A DNA stretch of 25,573 nucleotides from Candidatus Martarchaeota archaeon. GTDB lineage: Archaea > Micrarchaeota > Micrarchaeia > Micrarchaeales > CABMGC01. The stretch lies in NCBI GenBank assembly GCA_023379075.1, contig JAMCSO010000034.1, forward strand, positions 1-25,573, read 5' to 3'. Numbering within the stretch: position 1 is the stretch's first letter; each line of letters starts with the position of its first letter. Below, one piece after another: positions 14,743 through 23,636 of the stretch. The notes beneath the pieces were generated by a model. It was not told the DNA's origin, ran no database searches, and saw only the letters and a list, made by a program, of their open reading frames with translations. The translations under genes were made by a program, and so were the position numbers.

Positions 14743-16956
14743 TTGGTGAAGATAACGAGGCTTATAATAGTATCGAACCGACTGCCTTATACAATATATG
14801 GGAAAAAAGGCAATCATGGTCTGAGAACGAGCCCAGGTGGGCTTGCAACTGGCTTGAGTTCTTACCTCAATACTGCAGGAATCAATGATTACTTATGGAT
14901 AGGGTGGCCGGGAATAGCTCCTGAGGACAAAGCAGAGAAAGCAGAGATCGAGAAGCTCTTTGCAGCTTCAAACTGCAGGCCAATCTTCCTAAAGGAAAAG
15001 GTAGCTGAGGGATTTTACAAAGGGTTCTGCAATGAAACCCTTTATCCACTTTTCCATTATTTCTCAAATTATGTGAAGTATGATGACAGCACATGGGATG
15101 ACTATAAGGAAGCAAACATGACGTTTGCCAAAGCCATAGTCAAGGAGCTACAGCCTGGTGACATAGTCTGGATTCATGATTACCATCTTATGATGCTTCC
15201 TCTGATGCTCAGGGAGATTGAGAAGGATATAAACATAGGATTTTTCCTTCACATTCCGTTCCCTCATTATGAATTATTCAGGCTTCTGCCTAAAAAGTGG
15301 GGAAAAGAGCTTCTTGAAGGTGTCCTAGGAGCAGACTTCATAGGATTCCACACAGCAGAATACACTGACTACTTCTTAACAAGTGTTAAGGAAGAGCTCG
15401 GATATGAATGTTATCTTAATGAAGTGATAACAAATGAGGGGAAGCTGAGGCTTGTCGGCACGCTGCCAATGGGGATAGAGTTTGAGCGATTCAATAATTC
15501 TTATAAGAACAAGGAAGTTAAGCGCAGCATCAAGCGGCTGGAGAAGAAACTTTCAGACCTGAAGAAATTCTTATCGATAGACAGATTGGATTATACGAAA
15601 GGAATACTTAACAGGCTTTACAGCTACGAGAAATTCTTGGAAGAGAATGAGAAATGGCGCAACAAGGTGGTGCTGATGCTGAATGTTACTCCTTCAAGAA
15701 CCGAGCTCAAGGACTATCAGGGAATGAAAAAAAGGATCGACAGGCTTGTTGGGAGCATAAACGGCAGATTCGGGAATGTTGACTGGAATCCGATACTTTA
15801 TCAATACCGCCAGATACCATTCAGCCAGCTTTCCGCAATGTACAATATATCTGACGTCGCTCTAATAACCCCAATAAGGGACGGAATGAACCTCATAGCA
15901 AAGGAGTATGTCTCTAGCAAGAAAGACGGTGGAGTTCTAATACTCAGTGAGATGGCAGGCGCGGCAAAGGAGCTTGATGAGGCAATCCTGGTAAACCCAA
16001 ATGATATAGATGAGCTTTGCTACTCAATGAAGAAAGCTCTTGAGATGAGGCAGAAGGAGCAAAGAGCAAGGATAAGATCAATGCAGTCAAAGCTTTCAAG
16101 ATACGACATAATAAGATGGGGGAATGATTTCATCAATGGGATGCAGAATTCTGTAAGAAAACAGGAGATATTCTACTCCAGCCTGATAGATGGAAGAAAC
16201 CCATTCCTCAATGATTACAAGAAGGCGAAGAAAGTTCTCATTCTTCTGGATTATGATGGAACACTAGTTCCATTCACAAATCATCCATCAGAGGCAATAC
16301 CTGACAGAAAATTGCTTTCAATACTAAGCAAGATAGCCAAAAACAGAAAGAATGATGTTGCAATCATCAGCGGCAGGGATAGAAAGACTTTGCAGAGATG
16401 GCTCGGCAAGATAAATATAAACATAGTTTCTGAACACGGGGCTCTTGTCAAAGACAAGGGTAAATTCTCATGGCTGGTTGGAAGACGGTGGAGAAAACTT
16501 GCAGATCTTGAGAAAGGCTGGAAGCGTTCGGTAAAGTCAATAATGGATAGATATGTTAGTTCTGTACCTGGGTCTGAGATTGAGGTGAAGGAGTTTTCTA
16601 TAGTCTGGCACTTCAGGGCAGCTGAGCAGAGCGTTGCTGTATCAAGGGCCAAGGAGCTGCTTGATGACCTCAAACTGATAGCAAAATCAAAGAACTTAAG
16701 CATAATAGAAGGCAACAAGATAATAGAAGTAAGGAATGCAGGGATAGACAAAGGACTATCTGCAACCTACCTGGTAGAAAAGGAAAAACCTGACATGGTA
16801 ATAGCGATAGGCGATGATAAGACTGATGAAGATATGTTCAAAGTGCTTCCACAGGCATACTCAATAAAAGTAGGCTTTGGACAGACATGCGCCAAATTCA
16901 GAATCAAGAGCCATGAGGGCGTGGTCTCTCTTCTAGAGAAGCTCTCGGGAATCTAA
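14743..16956 (+). CDS. Bifunctional trehalose-6-phosphate synthase/phosphatase
   Basis: A 737-residue fusion makes trehalose from a nucleotide-glucose and glucose 6-phosphate in the cytosol. The N-terminal GT20 synthase (to about 470) has IIVSNRLPY, the WIGWPG motif, WIHDYHLMMLP, HIPFPH, SIDRLDYTKGI and DGMNLIAKEYV. The C-terminal HAD phosphatase (from about 498) has D503-Y504-D505-G506-T507, IISGRD, EHGA, and GDDKTDED at 690-697. All catalytic residues are present. The start is TTG 14743 or GTG 14746, with a stop just upstream; the TATA spacing favours GTG. Trehalose is a common protectant in thermophilic and acid-living archaea. The gene end overlaps the convergent glycosyltransferase by four bases. 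Confidence 0.95.
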   Translation: MVKITRLIIVSNRLPYTIYGKKGNHGLRTSPGGLATGLSSYLNTAGINDYLWIGWPGIAPEDKAEKAEIEKLFAASNCRPIFLKEKVAEGFYKGFCNETLYPLFHYFSNYVKYDDSTWDDYKEANMTFAKAIVKELQPGDIVWIHDYHLMMLPLMLREIEKDINIGFFLHIPFPHYELFRLLPKKWGKELLEGVLGADFIGFHTAEYTDYFLTSVKEELGYECYLNEVITNEGKLRLVGTLPMGIEFERFNNSYKNKEVKRSIKRLEKKLSDLKKFLSIDRLDYTKGILNRLYSYEKFLEENEKWRNKVVLMLNVTPSRTELKDYQGMKKRIDRLVGSINGRFGNVDWNPILYQYRQIPFSQLSAMYNISDVALITPIRDGMNLIAKEYVSSKKDGGVLILSEMAGAAKELDEAILVNPNDIDELCYSMKKALEMRQKEQRARIRSMQSKLSRYDIIRWGNDFINGMQNSVRKQEIFYSSLIDGRNPFLNDYKKAKKVLILLDYDGTLVPFTNHPSEAIPDRKLLSILSKIAKNRKNDVAIISGRDRKTLQRWLGKININIVSEHGALVKDKGKFSWLVGRRWRKLADLEKGWKRSVKSIMDRYVSSVPGSEIEVKEFSIVWHFRAAEQSVAVSRAKELLDDLKLIAKSKNLSIIEGNKIIEVRNAGIDKGLSATYLVEKEKPDMVIAIGDDKTDEDMFKVLPQAYSIKVGFGQTCAKFRIKSHEGVVSLLEKLSGI

Positions 16957-17996
16957 TCAATCATCTTCTTATACGACTCGAATGTCTTCTCTGCAGTCTT
17001 CTCCCAAGTGAAACTCCTGGCATATTTCATGGCCTCGGTTCTCTTTCTCTGATCAAATCCCCTCTCTAATATCTTATCAATCTTATAAGCAAGGTCTTCG
17101 GTATCATCAGCAAGTACGCAATATCTCTTAGTCTCTTCTGGGATTTTGCTATCTTTCATTGCTATTACCGGAATTCCCCTGGCCTGAGCTTCTAATATCT
17201 CCAGTCCGAATCCTTCATAGGCGCTTGGCATCAGGAAAGCGTCAAATGAGTCGTATATCTCAACGATCTTCTTATCATCAGCAAATCCTCTGAACTCAAC
17301 TTTCGCATTTCCATTCATGAGCCTTTCGAACTCCTTTCTGTATTGTCTGAAGACCATGCCATACATCTCAAGCTTCACTCTATTATGGATGTGGTCAAGT
17401 GCGCCTATGGCTATATCTATCCGTTTTCTTCCGCGAATTGCTCCTATCCATCCAAGCTTGAAACTCTTCCTGCCTTCTTCTTTCTCTGCAGGGTCTGTCT
17501 CGCAGAATCTCCTGTCTATACCCATAGGTACTTGGTATATATTCTCGGGTTCGAAGCCGAGTGTGACAGCTTCTTCCTTTGTCTGCGAAGAATTGACTAT
17601 GAGATAATCTCCAAATAAAACGCTTTTTATATTTTCCTTAAAGATCGAGAAGACAAGGCTCTCATTCTCATTCTTCGGCAATATATCTGTCATATCTTCA
17701 TACAATATTGTCTGGAACTCATGTGCTGTGTTTACTACAACTCCTCTCCTTTTCTTTGGAAGGAAAGGAGCTTCGGCGAGATTGTGTATTATGTCAGCGT
17801 CAAGCGCAAATCCCATACCTTCCAGCTTTGATGGAGTTGCCAAGGATCTCTCATCAAAACCCAACTGTATCTTCCTTATCTGATCGCCAGTGTTTAACAT
17901 GCTTTCTATTTTTGGATAGACCTCTCTGCAGTATCTGGCTATCCCTCCAGGCCCTTCTTTGAAATACACTTCGGGAGCTACAATAACAAGCTTCAA
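16953..17996 (-). CDS. Family 4 glycosyltransferase
   Basis: A 347-residue GT-B glycosyltransferase. The N-terminal domain starts with an APEVYF strand and GPGGIARY, the acceptor-side glycine loop. The C-terminal nucleotide-sugar domain has WIGAIRGRKRIDIAI near 183 and the E-x7-E motif in YEGFGLEILEAQARG near 268. There are no membrane segments. The start is TTG 17996 preceded by the strong AGGTGATC at 17999-18006; no ATG alternative fits the domain start. A TATA-like TTTATATTT near 18037 predicts a short leader. The sugar and acceptor cannot be inferred; the neighbours suggest glycan or compatible solute work. Confidence 0.88.
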   Translation of the reverse strand: MKLVIVAPEVYFKEGPGGIARYCREVYPKIESMLNTGDQIRKIQLGFDERSLATPSKLEGMGFALDADIIHNLAEAPFLPKKRRGVVVNTAHEFQTILYEDMTDILPKNENESLVFSIFKENIKSVLFGDYLIVNSSQTKEEAVTLGFEPENIYQVPMGIDRRFCETDPAEKEEGRKSFKLGWIGAIRGRKRIDIAIGALDHIHNRVKLEMYGMVFRQYRKEFERLMNGNAKVEFRGFADDKKIVEIYDSFDAFLMPSAYEGFGLEILEAQARGIPVIAMKDSKIPEETKRYCVLADDTEDLAYKIDKILERGFDQRKRTEAMKYARSFTWEKTAEKTFESYKKMID

Positions 17997-17998
17997 AA

Positions 17999-18006
17999 GA
18001 TCACCT
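17999..18006 (-). promoter_or_regulatory. Ribosome binding site deciding a TTG start
   Basis: AGGTGATC is an almost ideal match to the archaeal anti-Shine-Dalgarno and sits two to three bases before TTG 17996, which supports this unusual start codon. Confidence 0.55.
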
Positions 18007-18095
18007 TATCTGCATTCAAATCAATTACTGGTAAATATAAATTGCTTTGAGACACGCATTTATCCCAGTGATCTCTGACTTATTGACTAAATCCC

Positions 18096-20804
18096 CTATG
18101 GTCTGAATCTCACGGATCTCCTTCTTAGATGCATAATGGAAAATACCATGGCTGCCAGCAGGACCGGAATTATCGCATATCCATAATCTGGAGTTGCGTT
18201 CCCTTCTTTCTTCTGCTTGGTGGTATTTACGGCAAGTATCTGTGTGGGTGTCTTTTTTGTTATAATACTTGCATTTTTCGTATTGGATGTGTTAGTGATA
18301 GGGTTTGCTAATATCTTCTGCTTATTAAAACTCGTACCAAATAGACCTAATACCACACCACCAGTGAGCCGAAACTTAACCTCACATGAAGAAGCATTGA
18401 GTGAGTAGTTGGCCACAGGAGTCCAGGTGTTATTGTATAATATAAAAGGCATTACATTTTCCAATGGAGCATCACACTTATAACCTAAAATTGGTATTAT
18501 TGAAAGGTTTGTCTCCTGACCTGTTTTACTAACAATACTAATATTAAATGTGCTAATCTCAGAAAAGTTTAATGGATATCTTGCGCCTCCTTGCGACGTC
18601 TTATTTGTAATTGTTATATTGAAGTTGCCTGCAGGATCTGAAGAAAGGAGCAGGGTTATCGACCAATTCTTTATGTATATGCGTGTTGTATTTCCTGAGA
18701 GAGCCAGGGTGAAACTTCTTCTGCTGGTATTAGCTGCTGGTCTAACAGCTCTTTCCAGCTTATAGATTGCAGTGTAATTCCCAATCAGCGAGGTATAATT
18801 TAATTCACACTGTGTGTTAACTCCAAAGCCGTATGTGTCTCCAATGTACTCATATTTGACCTTACCTGTTGAGAATGCACATGGGAAATTGAACTTGGCT
18901 TCCTCACCATTCTTGATTGTTACAGAGACCGGCAACTGATCCTGACTATAGGAATGCGATGATAAGATGCTGCCATTTATGGTGCTAACCAGATAAAGGT
19001 TTAGTACGCTAATATTTGATGCTACACTGTGGTCTACATTATTGGATAATGTAAGGTTAAGTATTGGCAGTGGCTGTATGTGGTACACAGTAATAGCAGA
19101 TGTGCTATTTGAAGTTAACGGAACGTTTGCCGAGTCAGTAACTAATATGCAGTAGTATGTTGTAAAATCTGGCGATACTGGATTAAATGCTGCATATCCC
19201 TGTGCAAGACCAGATACTGTCTGAATTAGAGTGGAGTTGGCATTGCATTCCGAAACTGGAGATGAATAAAGCCTAGCTACATAATCTGGTGTGCCTCCAG
19301 ACCAGGATGCGCTAAGCGTAACCGAGTCACCTACCCACATAATCGGATCCATAGGAGATATGCTAGGGGATGAGAGAGCACTGTCTACTATAACATTTAC
19401 CTCATTGCTTATTACTTTTATTGGATATGAATCCATTCCTACAAGCTCAAAACCATATCTTCCTGGTGCAGAAGAAGAGGTGTTTGACCATATTGCATTG
19501 TTTGATTGTGCTTCACCATTCAAGACTCCACTGCCTAGCAAAATATTTGCTACATCTGGAGTCTCGCTTCCAGAAGATCCATTGGCTTCTGTGGCAATCC
19601 ATTGATAAGTATACGGAGGCGAACCAGCAGATAAACCCGGATCGATTAATGTTGCGGTCTGACCTTGATCTATTGTCTGGGTTGATGGGCTCGGGGTTTG
19701 AATCGAGGATGGTTCGACATTTCCAGGGTATGCTTCTGGCATGATGTTGTTTGGAGGAAGAAGCCTTACTCTAAACCACAAAGCATACGTATAACCAGCA
19801 ATATGTCCTGTCTGGAGCCCTACAGAATCGTTGGCATTGTTGGCAGCAAAAGTTCCATTGTAAGACAATGGTGTACCATAATTAACCATTCCATATGTCT
19901 TCTGGGGAGTTATCCATACGCTGAATACCTGATAATGGGTTATGCTCGTATTGTGAAATGGGGTGTTGCTTTCTGACCAGCTATTTGGGTTCCAATTGCC
20001 CAGATAATATGCATTTTGCGATGTTTGTGATGCTATTAAGTATTGCTGGGCATCACCTACAAGACCACCACCCTGATTTCCAACATAACCTGTATTAAAG
20101 CATTGTTCTGCAGTAGTGGTTGTGGAGTAGCTGTAAGATTCTGCTGCATACTTCTCTGGATTAAATCCATAACCCGAGCCAGTACCAAAGAATTCGTAAA
20201 GACTAGAAGATTCATTTAATATGAGCCCATTATCAACAGTTGCAAAGTGACTGCTTACCGCAGTTCCAGTCCACCACGATTTAAGCGTGTTTCCTTCAAA
20301 GTTATCGTAAAAGCTGAATATTGCATTCCCATTATCGTACTCAGCATAGGCTGGGGATAATTGTGGCGCTTCGCCAACATTGTCGCCATTGAAAAGATCT
20401 ACAGTATTTGAAGCAAATCCAAGGAATATCACATTTGATGATTCTGCCTGAAGAAAGTTCCCAGAGGAGATTCTAAGCCAGTAAATGGTATTATATGAAT
20501 TATAGAGGTTAGAGCTCAACGTGCTGTTTAGCAAATCGCCCTCCAACCACGAAGGGATTATTGTGCCATTCTGATAAAAAAATTCGATGTTCTGTAAGTT
20601 GTTGGATTCATAGCTCTTGTATGCAGAGGAATTTATCTCAACCATCAATTGGCCATTGCTTGGAAAGGATGAGGTCTGTGCGTTTATCACATTTATTGGA
20701 ACATAATAGTTTATGCCAGATGGCAGCGTAGGTTGGACAGCAGCCATAGAAATAAGAATCAATAACTGTAAGATAAGTAATGAAAGAATACATATGCGTC
20801 TCAT
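18096..20804 (-). CDS. Large secreted, membrane-anchored surface protein (DUF2341-like plus Ig-like domains)
   Basis: A 902-residue protein from ATG 20804 (GTG 20813 adds three residues). It has a signal peptide (MRR, then a Leu/Ile-rich stretch to about residue 21) and a C-terminal membrane helix (YAIIPVLLAAMVFSIM) with an Arg-rich cytosolic tail. The first part resembles DUF2341 (FFYQNGTIIPSWLEG, then YWLRI and FLGFAS), followed by a lectin-like region opening with FSFYDNFEG and by two Ig-like segments starting near QTIDQGQTATL and WVGDSVTLSASW. About thirty N-x-S/T sites suggest heavy N-glycosylation outside the cell. Adhesin, S-layer component or binding protein are all possible; no enzyme motif is seen. 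Cysteines are few. Confidence 0.75.
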   Translation of the reverse strand: MRRICILSLLILQLLILISMAAVQPTLPSGINYYVPINVINAQTSSFPSNGQLMVEINSSAYKSYESNNLQNIEFFYQNGTIIPSWLEGDLLNSTLSSNLYNSYNTIYWLRISSGNFLQAESSNVIFLGFASNTVDLFNGDNVGEAPQLSPAYAEYDNGNAIFSFYDNFEGNTLKSWWTGTAVSSHFATVDNGLILNESSSLYEFFGTGSGYGFNPEKYAAESYSYSTTTTAEQCFNTGYVGNQGGGLVGDAQQYLIASQTSQNAYYLGNWNPNSWSESNTPFHNTSITHYQVFSVWITPQKTYGMVNYGTPLSYNGTFAANNANDSVGLQTGHIAGYTYALWFRVRLLPPNNIMPEAYPGNVEPSSIQTPSPSTQTIDQGQTATLIDPGLSAGSPPYTYQWIATEANGSSGSETPDVANILLGSGVLNGEAQSNNAIWSNTSSSAPGRYGFELVGMDSYPIKVISNEVNVIVDSALSSPSISPMDPIMWVGDSVTLSASWSGGTPDYVARLYSSPVSECNANSTLIQTVSGLAQGYAAFNPVSPDFTTYYCILVTDSANVPLTSNSTSAITVYHIQPLPILNLTLSNNVDHSVASNISVLNLYLVSTINGSILSSHSYSQDQLPVSVTIKNGEEAKFNFPCAFSTGKVKYEYIGDTYGFGVNTQCELNYTSLIGNYTAIYKLERAVRPAANTSRRSFTLALSGNTTRIYIKNWSITLLLSSDPAGNFNITITNKTSQGGARYPLNFSEISTFNISIVSKTGQETNLSIIPILGYKCDAPLENVMPFILYNNTWTPVANYSLNASSCEVKFRLTGGVVLGLFGTSFNKQKILANPITNTSNTKNASIITKKTPTQILAVNTTKQKKEGNATPDYGYAIIPVLLAAMVFSIMHLRRRSVRFRP

Positions 20805-20844
20805 TACAAGCACTTACATGGTATATTTGCAAGAATATCTAATA

Positions 20845-20856
20845 TATGCTTTATAT
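20845..20856 (-). promoter_or_regulatory. TATA box of the surface protein gene
   Basis: On the minus strand AATATATAAAGC lies about 46 bases before ATG 20804, predicting a leader of about 20 bases. The 20805-20991 region holds only this promoter and that of the divergent rpoK gene; nothing else is recognisable there. Confidence 0.45.
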
Positions 20857-20960
20857 ATTATTATATACGAGTATAAGATTTATTAAGCAATCAAGACTAC
20901 ATACGTACACAAACAAGCCAACGAAAGAATTAAAATCTTATCCCTACAATATTTTAATGA

Positions 20961-20971
20961 CTTTTTATAAG
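20961..20971 (+). promoter_or_regulatory. TATA box of rpoK
   Basis: CTTTTTATAAG is centred about 26 bases before ATG 20992, so transcription should start at the start codon. This spacing is what picks ATG 20992 over the in-frame GTG at 20983. Confidence 0.55.
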
Positions 20972-20991
20972 AATAGAGGGTAGTGTTTCAG

Positions 20992-21183
20992 ATGGAGTAC
21001 ACTCATTTCGAGAAAGCAAGAATTATAGGTGCCAGGGCCCTCCAGCTAGCGTATGGCGCGCCGCCATTGGTAAAGGTTCCAAAGGAGATAACAGAGCCTT
21101 TAGCATTGGCAGAGCTGGAATTCAACGAAGGTATAATTCCTATAATAGTTATAAGGGAAGGCAAGGAGGGACAGAAGCACTAA
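20992..21183 (+). CDS. rpoK: DNA-directed RNA polymerase subunit Rpo6 (RpoK)
   Basis: A 63-residue subunit of the archaeal RNA polymerase, homologous to eukaryotic Rpb6 and bacterial omega, which helps assemble the large subunit. The diagnostic block is FEKARIIGARALQLAYGAPPL near the N-terminus, followed by EPLALAELEFNEGIIPI and a basic end. The length matches the short archaeal forms. The start at ATG 20992 is supported by the TATA distance. Twenty bases separate it from the geranylgeranyl reductase gene, so the two are probably co-transcribed. Confidence 0.95.
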   Translation: MEYTHFEKARIIGARALQLAYGAPPLVKVPKEITEPLALAELEFNEGIIPIIVIREGKEGQKH

Positions 21184-21202
21184 AATATATTCAAGTGTTT
21201 AC

Positions 21203-22642
21203 ATGGAAGATAAATATGATGTTATTGTTGCTGGCGGAGGCATAGCCGGAGCCCTTGCGGCAGCAGCTGCTGCCAAAGGCGGCGCAAAGACCGCCATATT
21301 CGACAGGAACGATTATGCTACTGCAGGTAAAAAGACAAATTGGGGGTGGGTATGTGGAGATGCAGTGGCAGCGAGCCATATCTCATTCATTGAGAACAAG
21401 CTTGGCATAAAGTTCAGCGAGCCAGAGCTTGATTTGAAAGTGGATGGCGTTTATGCATTCAGCCCTGACCTAAAGCACAAATTCTTATTTGAGGGAGAGG
21501 GCTACAGCCTTGACAGGCCAAAACTCGCCAAGAAGCTTCTCGATCTGGCAACAAAGAATGGTGCAGAGTACATTCCACAATACGAAGTGGAAGGCCCGAT
21601 AATAGAGAATGACAAGATAGTTGGGATATTTGGCAGGAATGATAAGAAGGAACAATTTAAGGTGAATTCGAAGGTTGTTATAGACTGCCTTGGGGTTGCA
21701 TCAACCCTGAGAAGAAAGCTTCCTAAGAACGATTTCATAGAGAATACGATAAGCACTGACGATATAGAATCAACCGGAAGGTATATACTCAACTTCGAGC
21801 CTGCAGGCGAAGACCTAACTTATTATGATCCAAAGAATGCCTTGATACATCTTAACCAGGTTTATGCTCCTGGGGGGTATGGTTGGGTATTCCCAAAGAA
21901 AGGAAACAGGGTAAACATCGGCCTTGGAGTCGAGAAGAAGAGCCTTGAGCTTAGGAACGAGAAGCTTGGCAAGAAAGATTCCCTGCATTCCCTTATAGAT
22001 ACTTACATAGAGGCAAACCCTATAATAAAGAAGACAGCATTTGATGATCAGGACTCAAACAGCAAGGGATACTGGTCAGTGACTGTCAGGCGCCAGTTCG
22101 ACAGCCTCGTATACTCAAATTACATAGGTGCCGGAGACAGCATGGCCATGCCAAATCCTATAAGTGCTGGAGGGATAGGTCCAGCAATGGTCTCTGGAGT
22201 GCTTGCAGGAGAAGCAGCAGCAGAGGCTGTTCATGAGGGAGATACAAGCATAGCTTCCCTATGGCGATACAATATAAGATATAATGAGGTCTATGGAAAC
22301 AAGACTGCAGCCCTAGAAGCATTCAGGGTATACCTTCAGTCTCTGAATAATGATCTGCTTAATTATGGGATGAGCCACTTCATAACTGAAGAAGAGGCGA
22401 TAGCGATAAGCTATGGGCGAGTTCCAGAGCTCTCGATGGCACAGAAATTCCAGAAGGTATTTAGCGGCCTCTCTAACATAACTGCATTCAAGAATCTCAT
22501 CTATACTGTTAACAAGATGAAGAAGTTATTGGAACTTTACAAGGCGTATCCTCAGAATATTGATGCCTTCCTGAAGTGGAAAGGAGTTGTTAATGCCGAG
22601 ATGCTGGAAGTAAAGGAGAGATTTAAGCCAAATCCAATATGA
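21203..22642 (+). CDS. Geranylgeranyl reductase family protein (FAD-dependent)
   Basis: The enzyme saturates the geranylgeranyl chains of archaeal ether lipids using FAD and reduced ferredoxin or NADPH, at the membrane surface. In 479 residues it has the dinucleotide fold DVIVAGGGIAGALAAA (6-21), the middle motif GGYGWVFPKKGNRVNIGLG, and the second FAD motif GAGDSMAMPNPISAGGIGPAM. The length is slightly above the usual 390-460 because of the C-terminal helical part, which lacks obvious membrane helices. It follows rpoK closely. Together with the mevalonate operon and CDP-alcohol transferase it shows the organism makes its own lipids. A related flavoprotein acting on another prenyl compound is the main alternative. 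Confidence 0.9.
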   Translation: MEDKYDVIVAGGGIAGALAAAAAAKGGAKTAIFDRNDYATAGKKTNWGWVCGDAVAASHISFIENKLGIKFSEPELDLKVDGVYAFSPDLKHKFLFEGEGYSLDRPKLAKKLLDLATKNGAEYIPQYEVEGPIIENDKIVGIFGRNDKKEQFKVNSKVVIDCLGVASTLRRKLPKNDFIENTISTDDIESTGRYILNFEPAGEDLTYYDPKNALIHLNQVYAPGGYGWVFPKKGNRVNIGLGVEKKSLELRNEKLGKKDSLHSLIDTYIEANPIIKKTAFDDQDSNSKGYWSVTVRRQFDSLVYSNYIGAGDSMAMPNPISAGGIGPAMVSGVLAGEAAAEAVHEGDTSIASLWRYNIRYNEVYGNKTAALEAFRVYLQSLNNDLLNYGMSHFITEEEAIAISYGRVPELSMAQKFQKVFSGLSNITAFKNLIYTVNKMKKLLELYKAYPQNIDAFLKWKGVVNAEMLEVKERFKPNPI

Positions 22643-22654
22643 TTCTGAACTGCC

Positions 22655-23617
22655 TCATTCTATGTTGCAGACCGTAAGCACATACCCTGCTGCAGCATCA
22701 TCATACGGCAGTTGTAGGGCATACACTATCTTTTTTATCTTCTCTACATCTGGATTCTTTCCTGCAGATCTGATTAAGTAAATCGCAGGCACATAAATTA
22801 CACTGGTAGCCTTGCCATAGCTCATATTCCCAATAGTGTTGAGGATTGCATCATCTCCTTTTATCCCGATGGAATTAAGTATGTTAGACAATCCCCTCAT
22901 GTTAAAGTTTCCTTCAGAATCAGAATCTCTTCCAGTAAATATAAGCAGAGAAAGCGCCGATAGATATGGCGAGAAGCTCTCAAACTCCTCGGCTATTTCC
23001 TTATTGCTGAATGTCCTCTCAAGTTCTAACGAGAGCAGACGCGATATCTGCGCGCTCAATGAAAGTATATCCTTCTCAAAACTGAATCTGATCTTCTCCC
23101 TTATCTGCCCCTCTCCAGCAATGCTCTCATACTCACTTATGGCTGAGATTGAGAGAGAGATATCGGGCCTGATGCCTATGGAATTTATTACCGGCACTAT
23201 GCTTTCCAGAGACGCTTCCCTATTCAATAGCTTAATGAAAAGGATTGCTGTTGCGTATGGGAATATGTTTCTTATTTTAAGTGCAGAGACGAATTCCATA
23301 ATCTTTCTCTCAGGATCAAGCCCTGCGCTCCTGACAAGTTCCGCAACCTTTGAAGTTGAGATGGCTTCTCCAGAATATGCAAGTAGCACTATTGCTGCGA
23401 AATATGGCCTCAGTGCATCCTCAAGCATCTTTCCGTCAAGCCTTATCATTTCTTTAGCCAGGATGTACTTCTCCTGAAATGCCCTTCTAATCTCGCTTGC
23501 TATAAAATAATTCGAGAGATCAGACATGGATAGGATACTGTTCATGAACCTCTTTTTATCAATATCCTCTGCAAGAGACCCAGCTCCCAGGGTGCCATCC
23601 TCCAAAATATCAACCAT
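22655..23617 (-). CDS. Protein of four tandem ribosomal P1-like helical repeats
   Basis: A 320-residue protein counted from ATG 23617 (20 bases after the phosphoesterase stop; the longer frame to 23716 overlaps that gene). Four segments share a Y-x2-A-x2-L...SxG or equivalent...helix...I/L-x3-G-I/L-x2-D pattern: about 72-117 (YFAAIVLLAYSGEA, then RSAGLDPE), 121-162, 218-264 and 275-317 (IYLIRSAGKNPDVEKIKKIV). The first and last are close to the N-terminal dimerisation domain of archaeal ribosomal stalk protein P1. Each pair is preceded by a charged helix, so the protein looks like a duplicated two-repeat unit. The acidic hinge and GTPase-binding tail of P1 are absent. I know no named family with this layout. 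Confidence 0.7.
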   Translation of the reverse strand: MVDILEDGTLGAGSLAEDIDKKRFMNSILSMSDLSNYFIASEIRRAFQEKYILAKEMIRLDGKMLEDALRPYFAAIVLLAYSGEAISTSKVAELVRSAGLDPERKIMEFVSALKIRNIFPYATAILFIKLLNREASLESIVPVINSIGIRPDISLSISAISEYESIAGEGQIREKIRFSFEKDILSLSAQISRLLSLELERTFSNKEIAEEFESFSPYLSALSLLIFTGRDSDSEGNFNMRGLSNILNSIGIKGDDAILNTIGNMSYGKATSVIYVPAIYLIRSAGKNPDVEKIKKIVYALQLPYDDAAAGYVLTVCNIE

Positions 23618-23636
23618 ACCTACTTCAACATGCAGA

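Noticed and set aside
22836..23477. 213-codon plus-strand frame opposite the P1-like repeat gene
   Set aside because: The minus-strand protein shows internal repeats with conserved pattern, whereas this frame is Ser/Leu-rich without motifs and lacks promoter signals.
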